DNA from: H111-94 sp034436045
Lineage (GTDB): Bacteria > Chloroflexota > Ktedonobacteria > Ktedonobacterales > Ktedonobacteraceae
Direction of reading: 5' to 3'
DNA length: 29,966 nt
Assembly (NCBI GenBank): GCA_034436045.1
Contig: DAOTVZ010000021.1
Span: 1 to 29,966 of the forward strand
Below the pieces are notes generated by a model, which saw only the letters and a program-made list of their open reading frames with translations, did not search any database and was not told the DNA's origin. The position numbers and the translations under genes are program-made. Positions 1 through 9,364 of the stretch are shown here, piece by piece; the first letter of the stretch is position 1; every line of letters begins with the position of its first letter.

Positions 1-1957
1 GGGGCTTCACTTCGCGGCTTCGCTCACCGCTCCGTTTCACCTTCCGGCACTGGGCAGGAGTCAGCCCCTATATGTCCGCTTGCGCGTTCGCAGAGACCTG
101 TGTTTTTGATAAACAGTCGCTTGAGCCGATTTGCTGCGGCCTCCTCGCCCTCCTCCCAACGGAGAAAAGCTACTGAGGCACCCCTTCTTCCAAAGGTACG
201 GGGTCAATTTGCCGAGTTCCTTAACAGGGGGTCACTCGTTCACCTGAAGGGATTTCTCCTTGCCTACCGGTGTCGGTTTGCGGTACGAGCAGAGAACACT
301 CTGGGTAGAGGCTTTTCTCGGCGGCCTGGGGCCAGATGACTACCGATCCCTGACGGAACCTCGGCGCAACCGTTACGCACTGGAGACCGGGATTTGCCTC
401 GGCCTCGCGCTTCGTGTTACGCACCGCTCCTGTTCATTCGAGCGGCTCATCCTCCCTACCGCGTCCCCCCATCCCTCACAGAGCGAGTGTCTCTGGTGCA
501 GGAATACTGACCTGCTATCCATCGCCTACGACTGCTACGTCCTCGGCTTAGGTCTCGACTAACCCTGGGTCGATGAACGTTGCCCAGGAACCCTCAGGCC
601 TTCGGTGTCTGTGATTGCCACACAGATTGCGCTACTCATTCCGGCATTCGCACTTCCACGCACTCCACCTGCTCTTGCGACCAGGCTTCCACGCACGTGG
701 AACGCTCCCCTACCATCCCATCGGTGATGGGATTCACAGCTTCGGTAGGATGCTTGAGCCTCGCTACGTTGTCGATGCCACCGCACTCGATCAGTGAGCT
801 ATTACGCACTCTTTCAATGATGGCTGCTTCTAAGCCAACATCCTGACTGTCTGTGCGCGATAACACCCTTTGACACTGAGCATCCATTTTGAGACCTTAG
901 CTGGTGATCTGGGTTGTTCCCCTCTCGACGATGAAGCTTAGCCCCCATCGTCCCACTCACGGGCCTATCGTTGTGGCATTCGGAGTTTGGTTGAGATCGG
1001 TAACTGGCACTCAGCCCCTCACCCATCCAGTGGCTCTACCTCCACAACACTATACCCGTGGCTGCACCTCAATGCATTTCGGGGAGAACCAGCTATCTCC
1101 GCGTTCGATTAGCATTTCACCCCTATCCACAAGTCCTCCCCCAGTTTTGCAACACTGGTGAGTGCGAGCCTCGATGGACTGTCACGTCCACTTCACTCTG
1201 CTCATGGATAGCTCACGCGGTTTCGGGTCGCATCGCCGCCACCTCGCGCCTCGTTCAGACTCGGTTCCCCTCCGGCTCCCCGACTTTACCGTCGGTTAAC
1301 CAGGCGACGACGATGCACTCGCCGGATCATTCTCCAAGAGGCACGCCATCAGCCCTCTCGCACACGCGCGAGAGTAGCCTCTGACTGCTTGCGAGTACGC
1401 GGTTTCAGGGTCTCTTTCATCCCCCTCGCGGGGTGCTTTTCACCTTTCCCTCACGGTACTTGTGCGCTATCGGTCACTCCTGGTATTTAGCCTTGGAGGG
1501 TGGTCCCCCCTGCTTCCCACAAGGTTTCACGTGCCTCGTGGTACTCAGGATACCAGCTACCTTGTGCGCAACTTCGACTACGGGACTCTCACCCACTGCG
1601 GTCAGCCATTCCAGGCTGTTCGTCTCGCCCGCACGCGGTATTATGCTGGTCCTACAACCCCGCCTGCTCTCACGAGCCTGCGGTTTGGGCTGCTCCCATT
1701 TCGCTCGCCACTACTCTGGGAATCTCGCTTGATTTCTTTTCGTCGGGCTACTGAGATGTTTCAGTTCGCCCACTGCCCCCCACGATCCTATGCATTCAGA
1801 TCGTGGTCTCCAGACATCACTCTGGAGAGGTTTCCCCATTCGGACTCTCAAGGCTCATCGCTTGCATGCAGCTCCCCTTGAACGTTTCGCCGGTCTCCGC
1901 GTCCTTCCTCGGCCAGGAGTGCCAGGGCATCCACCACGTACTCTGTGTAGCTTGCTG
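1..1957 (-). rRNA. rrl: 23S ribosomal RNA, 5' part (3' end outside window)
   Basis: On the minus strand the conserved 23S 5' region GGTGGATGCCCTGGC is read from about 1935 downward, and the 5' end is set about 22 nt upstream by analogy with other bacteria. Further conserved blocks are visible: the segment ending in GATAGCTGGTTCTCCCCGAAA near 1080-1110 and ACTGTTTATCAAAAACACAG near 100-120. The gene runs off the left edge at roughly the middle of domain IV, so about 900-1000 nt and any 5S gene lie outside. Open frames on either strand here are incidental. The gene is co-transcribed with the 16S gene to its right. Confidence 0.97.
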
Positions 1958-2033
1958 TGCTTTATCTACTGCTTGTCTTGATCTACGGCAAAATTGAAGA
2001 AAGACACTATTCCGTTGTTAAGCTGCCAGCGAA

Positions 2034-2064
2034 GTACTCCGACAACTAGAGAGTGGAAAACAGA
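2034..2064 (-). other. Downstream arm of the 16S precursor processing stem
   Basis: Read as RNA from the minus strand, this 31-nt segment pairs with the leader segment at 3831-3861. I count 27 Watson-Crick pairs, three G-U pairs and one mismatch. Such stems enclosing 16S are the known RNase III processing sites of bacterial pre-rRNA. The pairing is seen directly; cleavage by RNase III is inferred from the general rule. Confidence 0.85.
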
Positions 2065-2139
2065 GAAGCGCCAATAACGCGCACCCGTTGCCCACAACAG
2101 CTCTGATCGACCTGGGAGTGGATGAGCTTGCTGCCTCAC

Positions 2140-2179
2140 CCTCAACAAGAAGAGGCGGCCTCGCTCTTAACAAGAAGAG
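2140..2179 (-). repeat. Tandem pair of near-identical hairpins in the rRNA spacer
   Basis: Two imperfect direct repeats, each itself an inverted repeat: CCTC-8 nt-GAGG at 2140-2155 and CTCTT-6 nt-AAGAG at 2164-2179. They share the inner AACAAGAA sequence and sit 8 bp apart. Neither has a T-run, so they are not intrinsic terminators. They may be folding or processing elements of the precursor. Confidence 0.6.
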
Positions 2180-2204
2180 AAAAAAGACGCTCATCAAAGC
2201 TCCC

Positions 2205-3712
<1,508 letters not shown>

Positions 3713-3830
3713 TGATGATGCTTCCACTTCCCCTACTCCTCAAAGTAGCGATAGTGCTGAGCGATCCTTACCAAACGTTGCGCTTGGCTTTTGCTTGCAT
3801 TGACAGAAACTGTTTGAGCAACAGTTGCTA

Positions 3831-3861
3831 TCTGTTTTCCACTCTTCAGTTGTCAAAGTAC
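3831..3861 (-). other. Upstream arm of the 16S precursor processing stem
   Basis: This leader segment, about 120 nt upstream of mature 16S, is complementary to the spacer segment 2034-2064 and would close a long stem around the 16S sequence. It includes CTTTGACAACTGAAGAG, resembling the conserved rRNA leader sequence found before many 16S genes. The three wobble pairs suggest the pairing is maintained by selection. Confidence 0.85.
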
Positions 3862-3872
3862 ATTCGCATCAA

Positions 3873-3904
3873 CGCAGTATGAATGCCAAAGCCTACATAC
3901 TGCG
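3873..3904 (-). promoter_or_regulatory. Perfect 9-bp inverted repeat in the rRNA leader
   Basis: CGCAGTATG at 3873-3881 and its exact complement at 3896-3904 are separated by 14 nt. No T-run follows on the minus strand, so a terminator is unlikely. It lies right after the candidate rRNA promoter, so it would be at the very 5' end of that transcript, or could be a protein binding site. Confidence 0.5.
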
Positions 3905-3909
3905 ATTTC

Positions 3910-3936
3910 ATTATGTGAAATAAGTGGTAGCCTCAA
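3910..3936 (-). promoter_or_regulatory. Candidate rRNA operon promoter
   Basis: On the minus strand, TTGAGG (3936-3931) and CATAAT (3915-3910) are separated by 15 nt, shorter than the usual 17. It is the best -35/-10 pair I could find close upstream of the 16S leader. Strong rRNA promoters further up, inside the repeat array, cannot be excluded. Confidence 0.3.
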
Positions 3937-4060
3937 AGGAGATTTGCTTCAACAAAATAATCTTATGAAAGGTACTGCTTTATAAGCCGCATTCATAGCA
4001 TTTAGCAGCATCAACAAGTGGAAGAGACTTCATTAAGAACAACACTTGGAATATTGTTTT

Positions 4061-4275
4061 TATTCCCACCTTCCATCCTTCATGGAAGAAGGAAGATAAA
4101 GAAATATCGCAGAAGTTTCGGTGTCACAGATATTAACACCACCGACATGGTGTTTATTCCCATATACCCAATTTTCTCACAAGGAAAAACTCGATAAGGA
4201 TATTCGGTGTCATAAGTATGAACACCAATACCAGGCCAGATATTCCCATATTCCTATACTTTTTCTAAGAAAAAC
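4061..4275. repeat. Intergenic array of three diverged repeats of about 86-94 bp, each with a hairpin
   Basis: TATTCCCA recurs at 4061, 4155 and 4241. Each is followed by an inverted repeat whose sequence differs but whose pairing is kept: CTTCCAT/ATGGAAG (4070-4088), TTTTC/GAAAA (about 4172-4188) and TTTTTCT/AGAAAAA (4260-4274). The first two units continue into TTCGGTGTCA followed by AACACC (4117-4140 and 4203-4226). A further TGGTGTT at 4148-4154 makes a perfect 7-bp dyad with AACACCA at 4135-4141. The array separates the rRNA leader (minus) from a response regulator (plus), so it may be an operator cluster, structured upstream RNA or a duplicated promoter region. No open frame spans it. 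Confidence 0.6.
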
Positions 4276-4335
4276 CATAGATGAGGGAACACAGCAGTAG
4301 CATGCATAATAACGCACATCATGTGAGGCTTATTT

Positions 4336-4423
4336 CCCCTCTTACCACTTCTTTAAGCTATCATAGACAATATTTATGCTGAGCATTCACCAGAATAATC
4401 ACAACAATGGTAAAAGAGAGGGG
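4336..4423. repeat. Imperfect long inverted repeat upstream of the response regulator
   Basis: CCCCTCTTACCA at 4336-4347 is matched by TGGTAAAAGAGAGGGG at 4408-4423, which is its complement with small A bulges. The arms are 60 bp apart and end just before the -35 box of the response regulator promoter. It could be a foldback or a pair of binding sites; no T-run follows. Confidence 0.4.
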
Positions 4424-4429
4424 TATTGC

Positions 4430-4458
4430 TTGACAGTTACATATTCAAACATTAAAAT
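4430..4458 (+). promoter_or_regulatory. Sigma-70 type promoter of the response regulator gene
   Basis: TTGACA at 4430-4435 and TAAAAT at 4453-4458 are separated by 17 nt, close to the ideal housekeeping promoter. Transcription would start near 4465, about 35 nt upstream of the ATG at 4501. Confidence 0.75.
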
Positions 4459-4500
4459 TTAAAATAGCAAATCTTATCTATGATTATCACAAGGATATCT

Positions 4501-4923
4501 ATGGCTCACGTGGGTCTACTCGAAGATAATAGTCGGATCGCCAGGCTCTGTGCAACAATGTTGCACTACGCCGGGCATCAAGTAACAATCTACCAGCATC
4601 CGCTGGAGTGTCTCCAGGCATTGCTACCGCCACGCACACTTGCTGATGAACAACGATCATCAGAAGTTGAAACACACACGCCACCTATCGATGTGCTCAT
4701 TCTCGATCTACATCTGCCGGATATAGACGGCATTGAAGTACTGCACTATCTACGCTCCTCGCCACACACACGCTATATGCCGCTGATTTTCTGTACTGCT
4801 GCCGCACCTCACGAAGTTGATCGCGCGCTTCAGATAGCGCCCAACGCTAGCTTTGTCGAGAAACCATTCAAGCTTCAAACGCTCATGGGGGCGGTAGCCA
4901 AAGCCGTCAAGGCACAGGTGTAA
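4501..4923 (+). CDS. Single-domain response regulator (CheY-like receiver)
   Basis: The 140-residue product is a lone receiver (REC) domain. It has the acidic pair E8-D9 in GLLEDN, the phospho-acceptor D69 in LILDLHLPDIDG, the switch T99 in FCTA and the invariant K121 in EKPF. There is no output domain, so it probably acts by protein-protein contact or as a phosphorelay shuttle. A 15-20 residue polar insert (about 44-63) before the phospho-Asp strand makes it longer than CheY. The start at 4501 is chosen because AAGGA at 4491-4495 fits it; an in-frame ATG at 4480 would add seven residues but lacks a good ribosome binding site. No histidine kinase gene is nearby, so the partner is unknown. A terminator follows at once. 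Confidence 0.9.
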   Translation: MAHVGLLEDNSRIARLCATMLHYAGHQVTIYQHPLECLQALLPPRTLADEQRSSEVETHTPPIDVLILDLHLPDIDGIEVLHYLRSSPHTRYMPLIFCTAAAPHEVDRALQIAPNASFVEKPFKLQTLMGAVAKAVKAQV

Positions 4924-4950
4924 ATACGCCTTCTACGCTCAACTCGCTTG

Positions 4951-4990
4951 AACAGGCATAACTCCATTCATGGAATCATGCCTGTTTTGT
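4951..4990 (+). terminator. Intrinsic terminator after the response regulator
   Basis: AACAGGCAT (4951-4959) pairs with ATGCCTGTT (about 4978-4986), with an inner CCAT-TTC-ATGG palindrome, followed by a T-rich stretch TTTTGTCTGTTT. It lies between two convergent genes and may work in both directions. Confidence 0.75.
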
Positions 4991-4999
4991 CTGTTTGCG

Positions 5000-5224
5000 C
5001 TACTGAGCAGAATTCACCGGCGTCTTTAGCAGATTATCCAGCGTGCTAAGACGAACACGATAGCTTTGCCGCTTACCTACATGTGGCAATGTGACCGCCT
5101 CAAGCGCTCCCTGTGAAATCCAGCGACGTACAGTGGTCGAGTCCACGCGCAGGCGGCGCGCTACCTCCGCAACGGTCAACAATTCCTCATCAAACTGTGA
5201 TTTTGGCGATGATGCTCTCGGCAT
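5000..5224 (-). CDS. Small helix-turn-helix DNA-binding protein (excisionase/MerR-like HTH_17 type)
   Basis: The 74-residue protein is nearly all one winged-helix domain. Residues 15-45 read LLTVAEVARRLRVDSTTVRR..., the typical recognition region of helix_turn_helix_17/excisionase-like proteins. R52 and Y55 lie in the following wing, and a C-terminal helix ends the protein. The length and lack of an effector domain fit a small DNA-binding adaptor. The name 'excisionase family' is a fold label only; no integrase or phage genes are near. ATG at 5224 is preceded by a strong AGGAGGG. A hairpin at 5258-5298 lies in or near its 5' untranslated region. It is downstream of the MerR gene on the same strand but separated by a likely terminator. 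Confidence 0.8.
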   Translation of the reverse strand: MPRASSPKSQFDEELLTVAEVARRLRVDSTTVRRWISQGALEAVTLPHVGKRQSYRVRLSTLDNLLKTPVNSAQ

Positions 5225-5257
5225 AAATCCCTCCTACTTTGGCGTATCTTGTATACA

Positions 5258-5298
5258 CTGATATTGCGGTTTCTCCATAGGAGACGCCCGAATATCAG
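5258..5298 (-). promoter_or_regulatory. Stem-loop upstream of the small HTH gene
   Basis: CTGATATT (5258-5265) pairs with AATATCAG (5291-5298). Inside, TCTCC and GGAGA pair around a 3-nt ATA loop. The structure starts about 34 nt upstream of the ATG at 5224. It could be an operator for the HTH protein itself or an mRNA leader hairpin. Confidence 0.45.
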
Positions 5299-5326
5299 CT
5301 ACTCATATGTATAAACGAAATAAACA

Positions 5327-5361
5327 AGCAAAAAGTCACGCCTTTACAAAAAAAGTAAGGC
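5327..5361 (-). terminator. Probable terminator of the ABC/MerR operon
   Basis: On the minus strand GCCTTAC (5361-5355) pairs with GTAAAGGC (5347-5340, one bulged A) around a T7 loop, and GTGACTTTTTGC follows. The position, about 60 nt after the MerR stop codon, fits the end of the operon. Confidence 0.5.
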
Positions 5362-5423
5362 ATATTCAAGACAAATAAAGAGAAATTTACCGAAGGACAC
5401 AAGATGATTTCATATTATGAACT

Positions 5424-6257
5424 TCACTGCATTTGCTTTACTCTATGCGACACCTCACGAAGCAAGCGTTCTTGCGCGGGGGTAAGGACGGTTCGCACTA
5501 AATCAGTCATTGTCGTCGCAAAAGGCATCTCCCTATCAAACCATGATGCTAATTGCTGTTGCAATACCGCAAGAATCTCACCGTATTTGCGGCACTCCTT
5601 AACCAATTTGCAGCATTCCTCAGCCAGCCGCTCAATCTCAGGGGCATCCTCCGGTAACGCGGTCACAGCAATGATGCGCTCACCCAACTGAAGTAATAAG
5701 GTGTAGTGTTCGGGGTGCGCTACAAAGTAGTGGGCCAGTTCCATCATCGCCTCTCGATAGCCTTCAGGCCACTGCAAACTATCCAGCAGAGCGTTCGTCT
5801 TCATCTCCATTGCCCATAGTTCCGGGCTAATCTGTGCCAGCAACGAACCAAGTTGCTCTAAGACATACTGCACAGGTGGCGATGGCCGGTACGGCTCATC
5901 CAGACCCTTCATTCCTTCAGATGATTCTAAAAAATCTCTAATACGTTCTCGCCGTTCTTGCAACACACAGATTTGAGCCTCCAGTTCCTGGTCGAGCAGA
6001 AGCAATACCTCCTGCAAGGTTCGCTCTTGATCTACTGCACCAAGCACGCCCTTGATCTGTTGCAACGACAGACCCAGCGACTGCAATCGACGAATAGAAC
6101 GTAAACGCAATACATCTTGTGCTGTATAAAGTCGATAGCCAGCAGCGCTACGCTCCGGCTCCCGTAACAATCCCATTTTATGATAATGGCGGATTGTCTT
6201 TGTTGTCACACCAAGCAGTTGTGCAAGCTCTTTAATATGTAAATGTGTTCTCAACAC
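5424..6257 (-). CDS. MerR-family transcriptional regulator
   Basis: The N-terminal 70 residues form a MerR-type winged helix: IKELAQLLGVTTKTIRHYHK, then the wing GLLREPERSAAGYRLY and LRLRSIRRLQSLGLSLQQIK. A coiled-coil dimerisation helix rich in E/L/Q follows (about 75-115). The remaining 160 residues are predicted all-helical and unrecognised, possibly an effector domain of the TipAS/BmrR kind in role. The frame opens at TTG 6260, but GTG 6257 lies 7 nt after the GGGGG ribosome binding site and is preferred (277 residues). It is the last gene of the ABC operon, 19 nt after the permease. The operon promoter has a MerR-style dyad in a 20-nt spacer, so autoregulation with the transporter is likely. 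Confidence 0.88.
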   Translation of the reverse strand: MLRTHLHIKELAQLLGVTTKTIRHYHKMGLLREPERSAAGYRLYTAQDVLRLRSIRRLQSLGLSLQQIKGVLGAVDQERTLQEVLLLLDQELEAQICVLQERRERIRDFLESSEGMKGLDEPYRPSPPVQYVLEQLGSLLAQISPELWAMEMKTNALLDSLQWPEGYREAMMELAHYFVAHPEHYTLLLQLGERIIAVTALPEDAPEIERLAEECCKLVKECRKYGEILAVLQQQLASWFDREMPFATTMTDLVRTVLTPAQERLLREVSHRVKQMQ

Positions 6258-6276
6258 CAATTATCCCCCTTAATCT

Positions 6277-7776
6277 CTAACCTTGTCTGAATAACCGATG
6301 CAGGTAATATTGTGCGAAGGATAGCAAACCCCACAAAACTGCCAGATCAATGCCGACCAGCAGCATACACGCCAGCAGCAACGGCAGTTTCCACAGCAAC
6401 ACCAGCATGGTAACGAACAAAAGATACATCAGACCTATCAGCCAGAGACGACGTGGCGTAGAGGGCAATTGCTCTATCAAGAAGGCCTGCGCCGCTCCCT
6501 CCACTGCAATATTCAGGTCTTCATCCCATATGCTTCCCAATATGAGCAGTATCATCGGGCCTGAGATCAGCAATAACACCTGCACTAGCACCAGAATCAT
6601 TGTGAAAAATGCGCTCTGTAGCCATCCCCCTAATGCAATGCCCAACACTATCGCCAGGCACCATAACGGCAACAAATATGTCAACAACTTTGCTCGCAAT
6701 AAAGCTCTGGTCGTCAACGGTGCCGTAAGATACAGCGTCAATCTGTTCCCTTCACTGCCAAATGGACTGGGGGCGGCATCTATCAGGTTGAGCAAGACCA
6801 CAAACGCCAGATACACCGCCATAAATACATCTCTGGTCATGCCACGCGAGGCAATCAGCGCGTAACACCAGGGAAACGGTAGCAGATAGACCAGCGTCAC
6901 CGGAATGCGCAGCCAGTTCCAGGGGTTGCGCCCTTGATATAACAACTCTTTCACCAGCATTGCTCCAGTCACTGAACGCCACTTGCCCAGGCAGACACAA
7001 AGCCAGTTTATCACCAGGGAAGTTCGCGTATTGGAACGTCGCAATTGTCCTTGCAACGTATAAAAAGCTTTCTCGTAGAGTACACCGCAGAGCGATGCTC
7101 CTGGTCCCAGACATATCAGCAGACCCAGCAGCAGGAACAGATCGGACAGCAGTGGATCAGGCATGACGAATTGCCGTACAATGCTCAAAACCACCGCCGT
7201 TGTAGTTACAGCTATCATGCCTATTACAGCGCCAATACGTACCAATATAGGAGCAGGCCATAGATAGTAAATTACCAGAAGAGTACACAGCAGACAACAT
7301 AGCGATATAAAGCAGCTACCGAGTATGCAAAGCGCAAGCCACGAGAGTAGCTGCCAGCCGGGTATCGCCGTCAACGCGCTTGCCAGCAACACCATCCAGA
7401 TACCCGGCCCGTGCAGCAGAATGCTTGCAGATAGCAGCCAGAAGCGTTCGGATGACGTGAGTGGTAGAGTGAAGAGCAATGAGGCTTCCTGCTCGCTCAA
7501 CCCATCACGCAACGTTGCTAGCACAGCCAGCATACCTATACCAAGCCAGCCACCGAGCAATACCAACCAGAGGTGATTCTGTAATTGTACGACTCCCTCC
7601 ATTTGCCAGATCAATACTTGCTGATGCAAACTTCTGATGCCCCATATTCCTCCGACCAATGCAAGCAGCAGTCCAATACTCCATGTAACACGCATCCGCG
7701 TGTCGTAACGCCAGGCATTACACGTAGAAAGCACCTGCATTTGCACCAACGCCTGAAGCTTGCTCATGGCGATCAC
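6277..7776 (-). CDS. ABC-2 type transporter permease, putative exporter
   Basis: The 499-residue protein is strongly hydrophobic, with about 10-12 membrane segments spread over the whole length. The first is near residues 30-46 and there are long Leu/Ile/Val stretches up to the C terminus. It has no signal peptide or ATPase motif. The GTG start at 7776 overlaps the TGA of the ATPase gene and is preceded by GGAGG seven nt upstream, so the two are translationally coupled and should form one transporter. The organisation fits the ABC-2 superfamily of exporters, but I cannot name a substrate. An internal ATG at 7767 is an alternative start. The size suggests one polypeptide providing a full permease half or a double set of helices. 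Confidence 0.82.
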   Translation of the reverse strand: MIAMSKLQALVQMQVLSTCNAWRYDTRMRVTWSIGLLLALVGGIWGIRSLHQQVLIWQMEGVVQLQNHLWLVLLGGWLGIGMLAVLATLRDGLSEQEASLLFTLPLTSSERFWLLSASILLHGPGIWMVLLASALTAIPGWQLLSWLALCILGSCFISLCCLLCTLLVIYYLWPAPILVRIGAVIGMIAVTTTAVVLSIVRQFVMPDPLLSDLFLLLGLLICLGPGASLCGVLYEKAFYTLQGQLRRSNTRTSLVINWLCVCLGKWRSVTGAMLVKELLYQGRNPWNWLRIPVTLVYLLPFPWCYALIASRGMTRDVFMAVYLAFVVLLNLIDAAPSPFGSEGNRLTLYLTAPLTTRALLRAKLLTYLLPLWCLAIVLGIALGGWLQSAFFTMILVLVQVLLLISGPMILLILGSIWDEDLNIAVEGAAQAFLIEQLPSTPRRLWLIGLMYLLFVTMLVLLWKLPLLLACMLLVGIDLAVLWGLLSFAQYYLHRLFRQG

Positions 7777-9140
7777 GGTAGAGCCTCCTCTTCCTCGGTG
7801 AGAGCAAAGAAAACCTCCTCCAGCTTGCTCGCCGCCGCGAGCTGACGCAACTCCTGCGTGCTACCCTCAGCGATCAACCGTCCCCGATGTATAATGCCTA
7901 TACGATGACAGATTGATTCAGCCAGCGTAAGATCATGGGTCGAGAGAAAGATTGTGGTGCCATCACCAACTAGCTCCGCAAAGAGGGTCTTGAGCCGACG
8001 CATGTTACGCGGGTCAAGTCCATTAAACGGCTCATCCAGAATAAGCACCGATGGTTGATGCAACAACGCTCCTGCCACCACCAGCTTGCGTTTCATTCCA
8101 AAAGAATAGGTGTTACAGACGGTATCAGCTACATCAGTAAGATCAAGTAAAGTCAGCAAATCGGTGATACGCTGCTCTACCCCCCGCTGCGATAAACCAC
8201 GCATTTGCGCTAGAAAAGCGAGAAATTCGCGTCCCGTCAGCCGTTCATAGAGGATGGCGCGATCAGGCACATAGCCATACACCCGCTTTGCCGCGACTGG
8301 TTCTGTCCACACGTTATGACCGAGCAGCCAGGCCTCTCCACCATCAGGTTCAAGCAATCCGACCAGCATCTTCATCGTCGTCGTCTTCCCAGAGCCATTC
8401 ACACCAAGAAAACCGTAAATCTCTCCCCTCCGCACTGCTAGATTTATTGCCTCTACAGCCACCTTACCATGAAACGAGCGCGAAAGATTTTTTGTCCACA
8501 ACGCCAACTGTCCTCCTTGCATTGGTGCCGAAAGCGACAGCGCTGCGTCCTCTCGCACCTCGATCACCGTTTTTTCACGGCTCGTAGCAGAAGACAGCGA
8601 GGCAGATACAGATACGTGTAAAGCTGCTAGCAGTTCATCACGTTGATCGACATTAAACAAAATGTATCTCACCTTGCCCTCTGTTCGATTCAGGCGGAAG
8701 GGACATGCTTCATTCAGCGTAAGTAATATCTGCCCATCCTCTGAAAAAACCATTGTAATGCGTTGCCTGCGCGTATCAAGCGTGCCGCGTAACGGTTGCT
8801 GACCTTGCAATCGCTCATGGGCAGGACGTGCAGACTTAATCGCATCACGTGGTACTTCAATACGACCCAGACCGTAGTGCAGAATGAGATGTGTAGCAGT
8901 TAAGCAGTGCTTTGTCCATAAAGCTGATAGAATGATTCTAAAAATCAACAAATAGAGAAATAATACTAGAGCCAACAAAAATAGCAACTTGAGCCAGAGC
9001 AGATGTATCAGCAACGCAATCAGGGCAATAAGAATGCTACCCTCAATCCCAACCAACACTAACCAAACGGTAACTGCGTTAAGATAGCTTCTCTTGTGCG
9101 CCTGGTAGGTAAACATCTGTTCGCCCGATACCTTCTTCAT
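7773..9140 (-). CDS. ABC transporter ATPase with N-terminal membrane and PH-like extension
   Basis: The C-terminal part (about 212-440) is a standard ABC ATPase of the drug-export (CcmA-like) type: Walker A GVNGSGKT at 246-253, a degenerate signature SFGMK at 345-349 in place of LSGGQ, Walker B VLILDE near 365-370, and the switch H402 in STHD. The first 200 residues are unusual. Two hydrophobic helices (about 22-48 and 50-73) are followed by a beta-rich segment (TATHLILHYGLGRIEVPRDAIK...) that resembles bacterial PH-like (YcxB/DUF304-type) membrane domains. The extension would anchor the ATPase to the membrane. It is the first gene of the operon, overlapping the permease gene by 4 nt. Confidence 0.88.
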   Translation of the reverse strand: MKKVSGEQMFTYQAHKRSYLNAVTVWLVLVGIEGSILIALIALLIHLLWLKLLFLLALVLFLYLLIFRIILSALWTKHCLTATHLILHYGLGRIEVPRDAIKSARPAHERLQGQQPLRGTLDTRRQRITMVFSEDGQILLTLNEACPFRLNRTEGKVRYILFNVDQRDELLAALHVSVSASLSSATSREKTVIEVREDAALSLSAPMQGGQLALWTKNLSRSFHGKVAVEAINLAVRRGEIYGFLGVNGSGKTTTMKMLVGLLEPDGGEAWLLGHNVWTEPVAAKRVYGYVPDRAILYERLTGREFLAFLAQMRGLSQRGVEQRITDLLTLLDLTDVADTVCNTYSFGMKRKLVVAGALLHQPSVLILDEPFNGLDPRNMRRLKTLFAELVGDGTTIFLSTHDLTLAESICHRIGIIHRGRLIAEGSTQELRQLAAASKLEEVFFALTEEEEALP

Positions 9141-9198
9141 TAAAAGAGCCTGCCTTTCGTTCTATCTTTGTCATTTCAGTCCTCTCTTCCTAAAGCCT

Positions 9199-9232
9199 AG
9201 CATAAAACATTGCCCTGAGGGTAAGGTCAAGG
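9199..9232 (-). promoter_or_regulatory. MerR-type promoter/operator of the ABC transporter operon
   Basis: On the minus strand the -35 TTGACC (9230-9225) and -10 TATGCT (9204-9199) are 20 nt apart. Within the spacer lies a near-perfect dyad TTACCCT-C-AGGGCAA. Overlong spacers with a central dyad are the hallmark of MerR-activated promoters. The operon encodes a MerR protein, which makes it the likely regulator. Confidence 0.65.
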
Positions 9233-9364
9233 TTCATTCGCATAGCACAATAATTCATGGTCGGCTATGTGGTACCATATAACCAACGGGTGGATATTCT
9301 CCTCATGATAGAGATAACACATAAACAACTTTCGTGATAATTAAGGAATTAGGATGAGAGAGCG

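Noticed and set aside
6350..6865. 171-codon plus-strand frame opposite the permease
   Set aside because: It is antisense to a clearly membrane-coding gene in an operon, with Ser/Asn/Thr-rich low-information content and no ribosome binding site.
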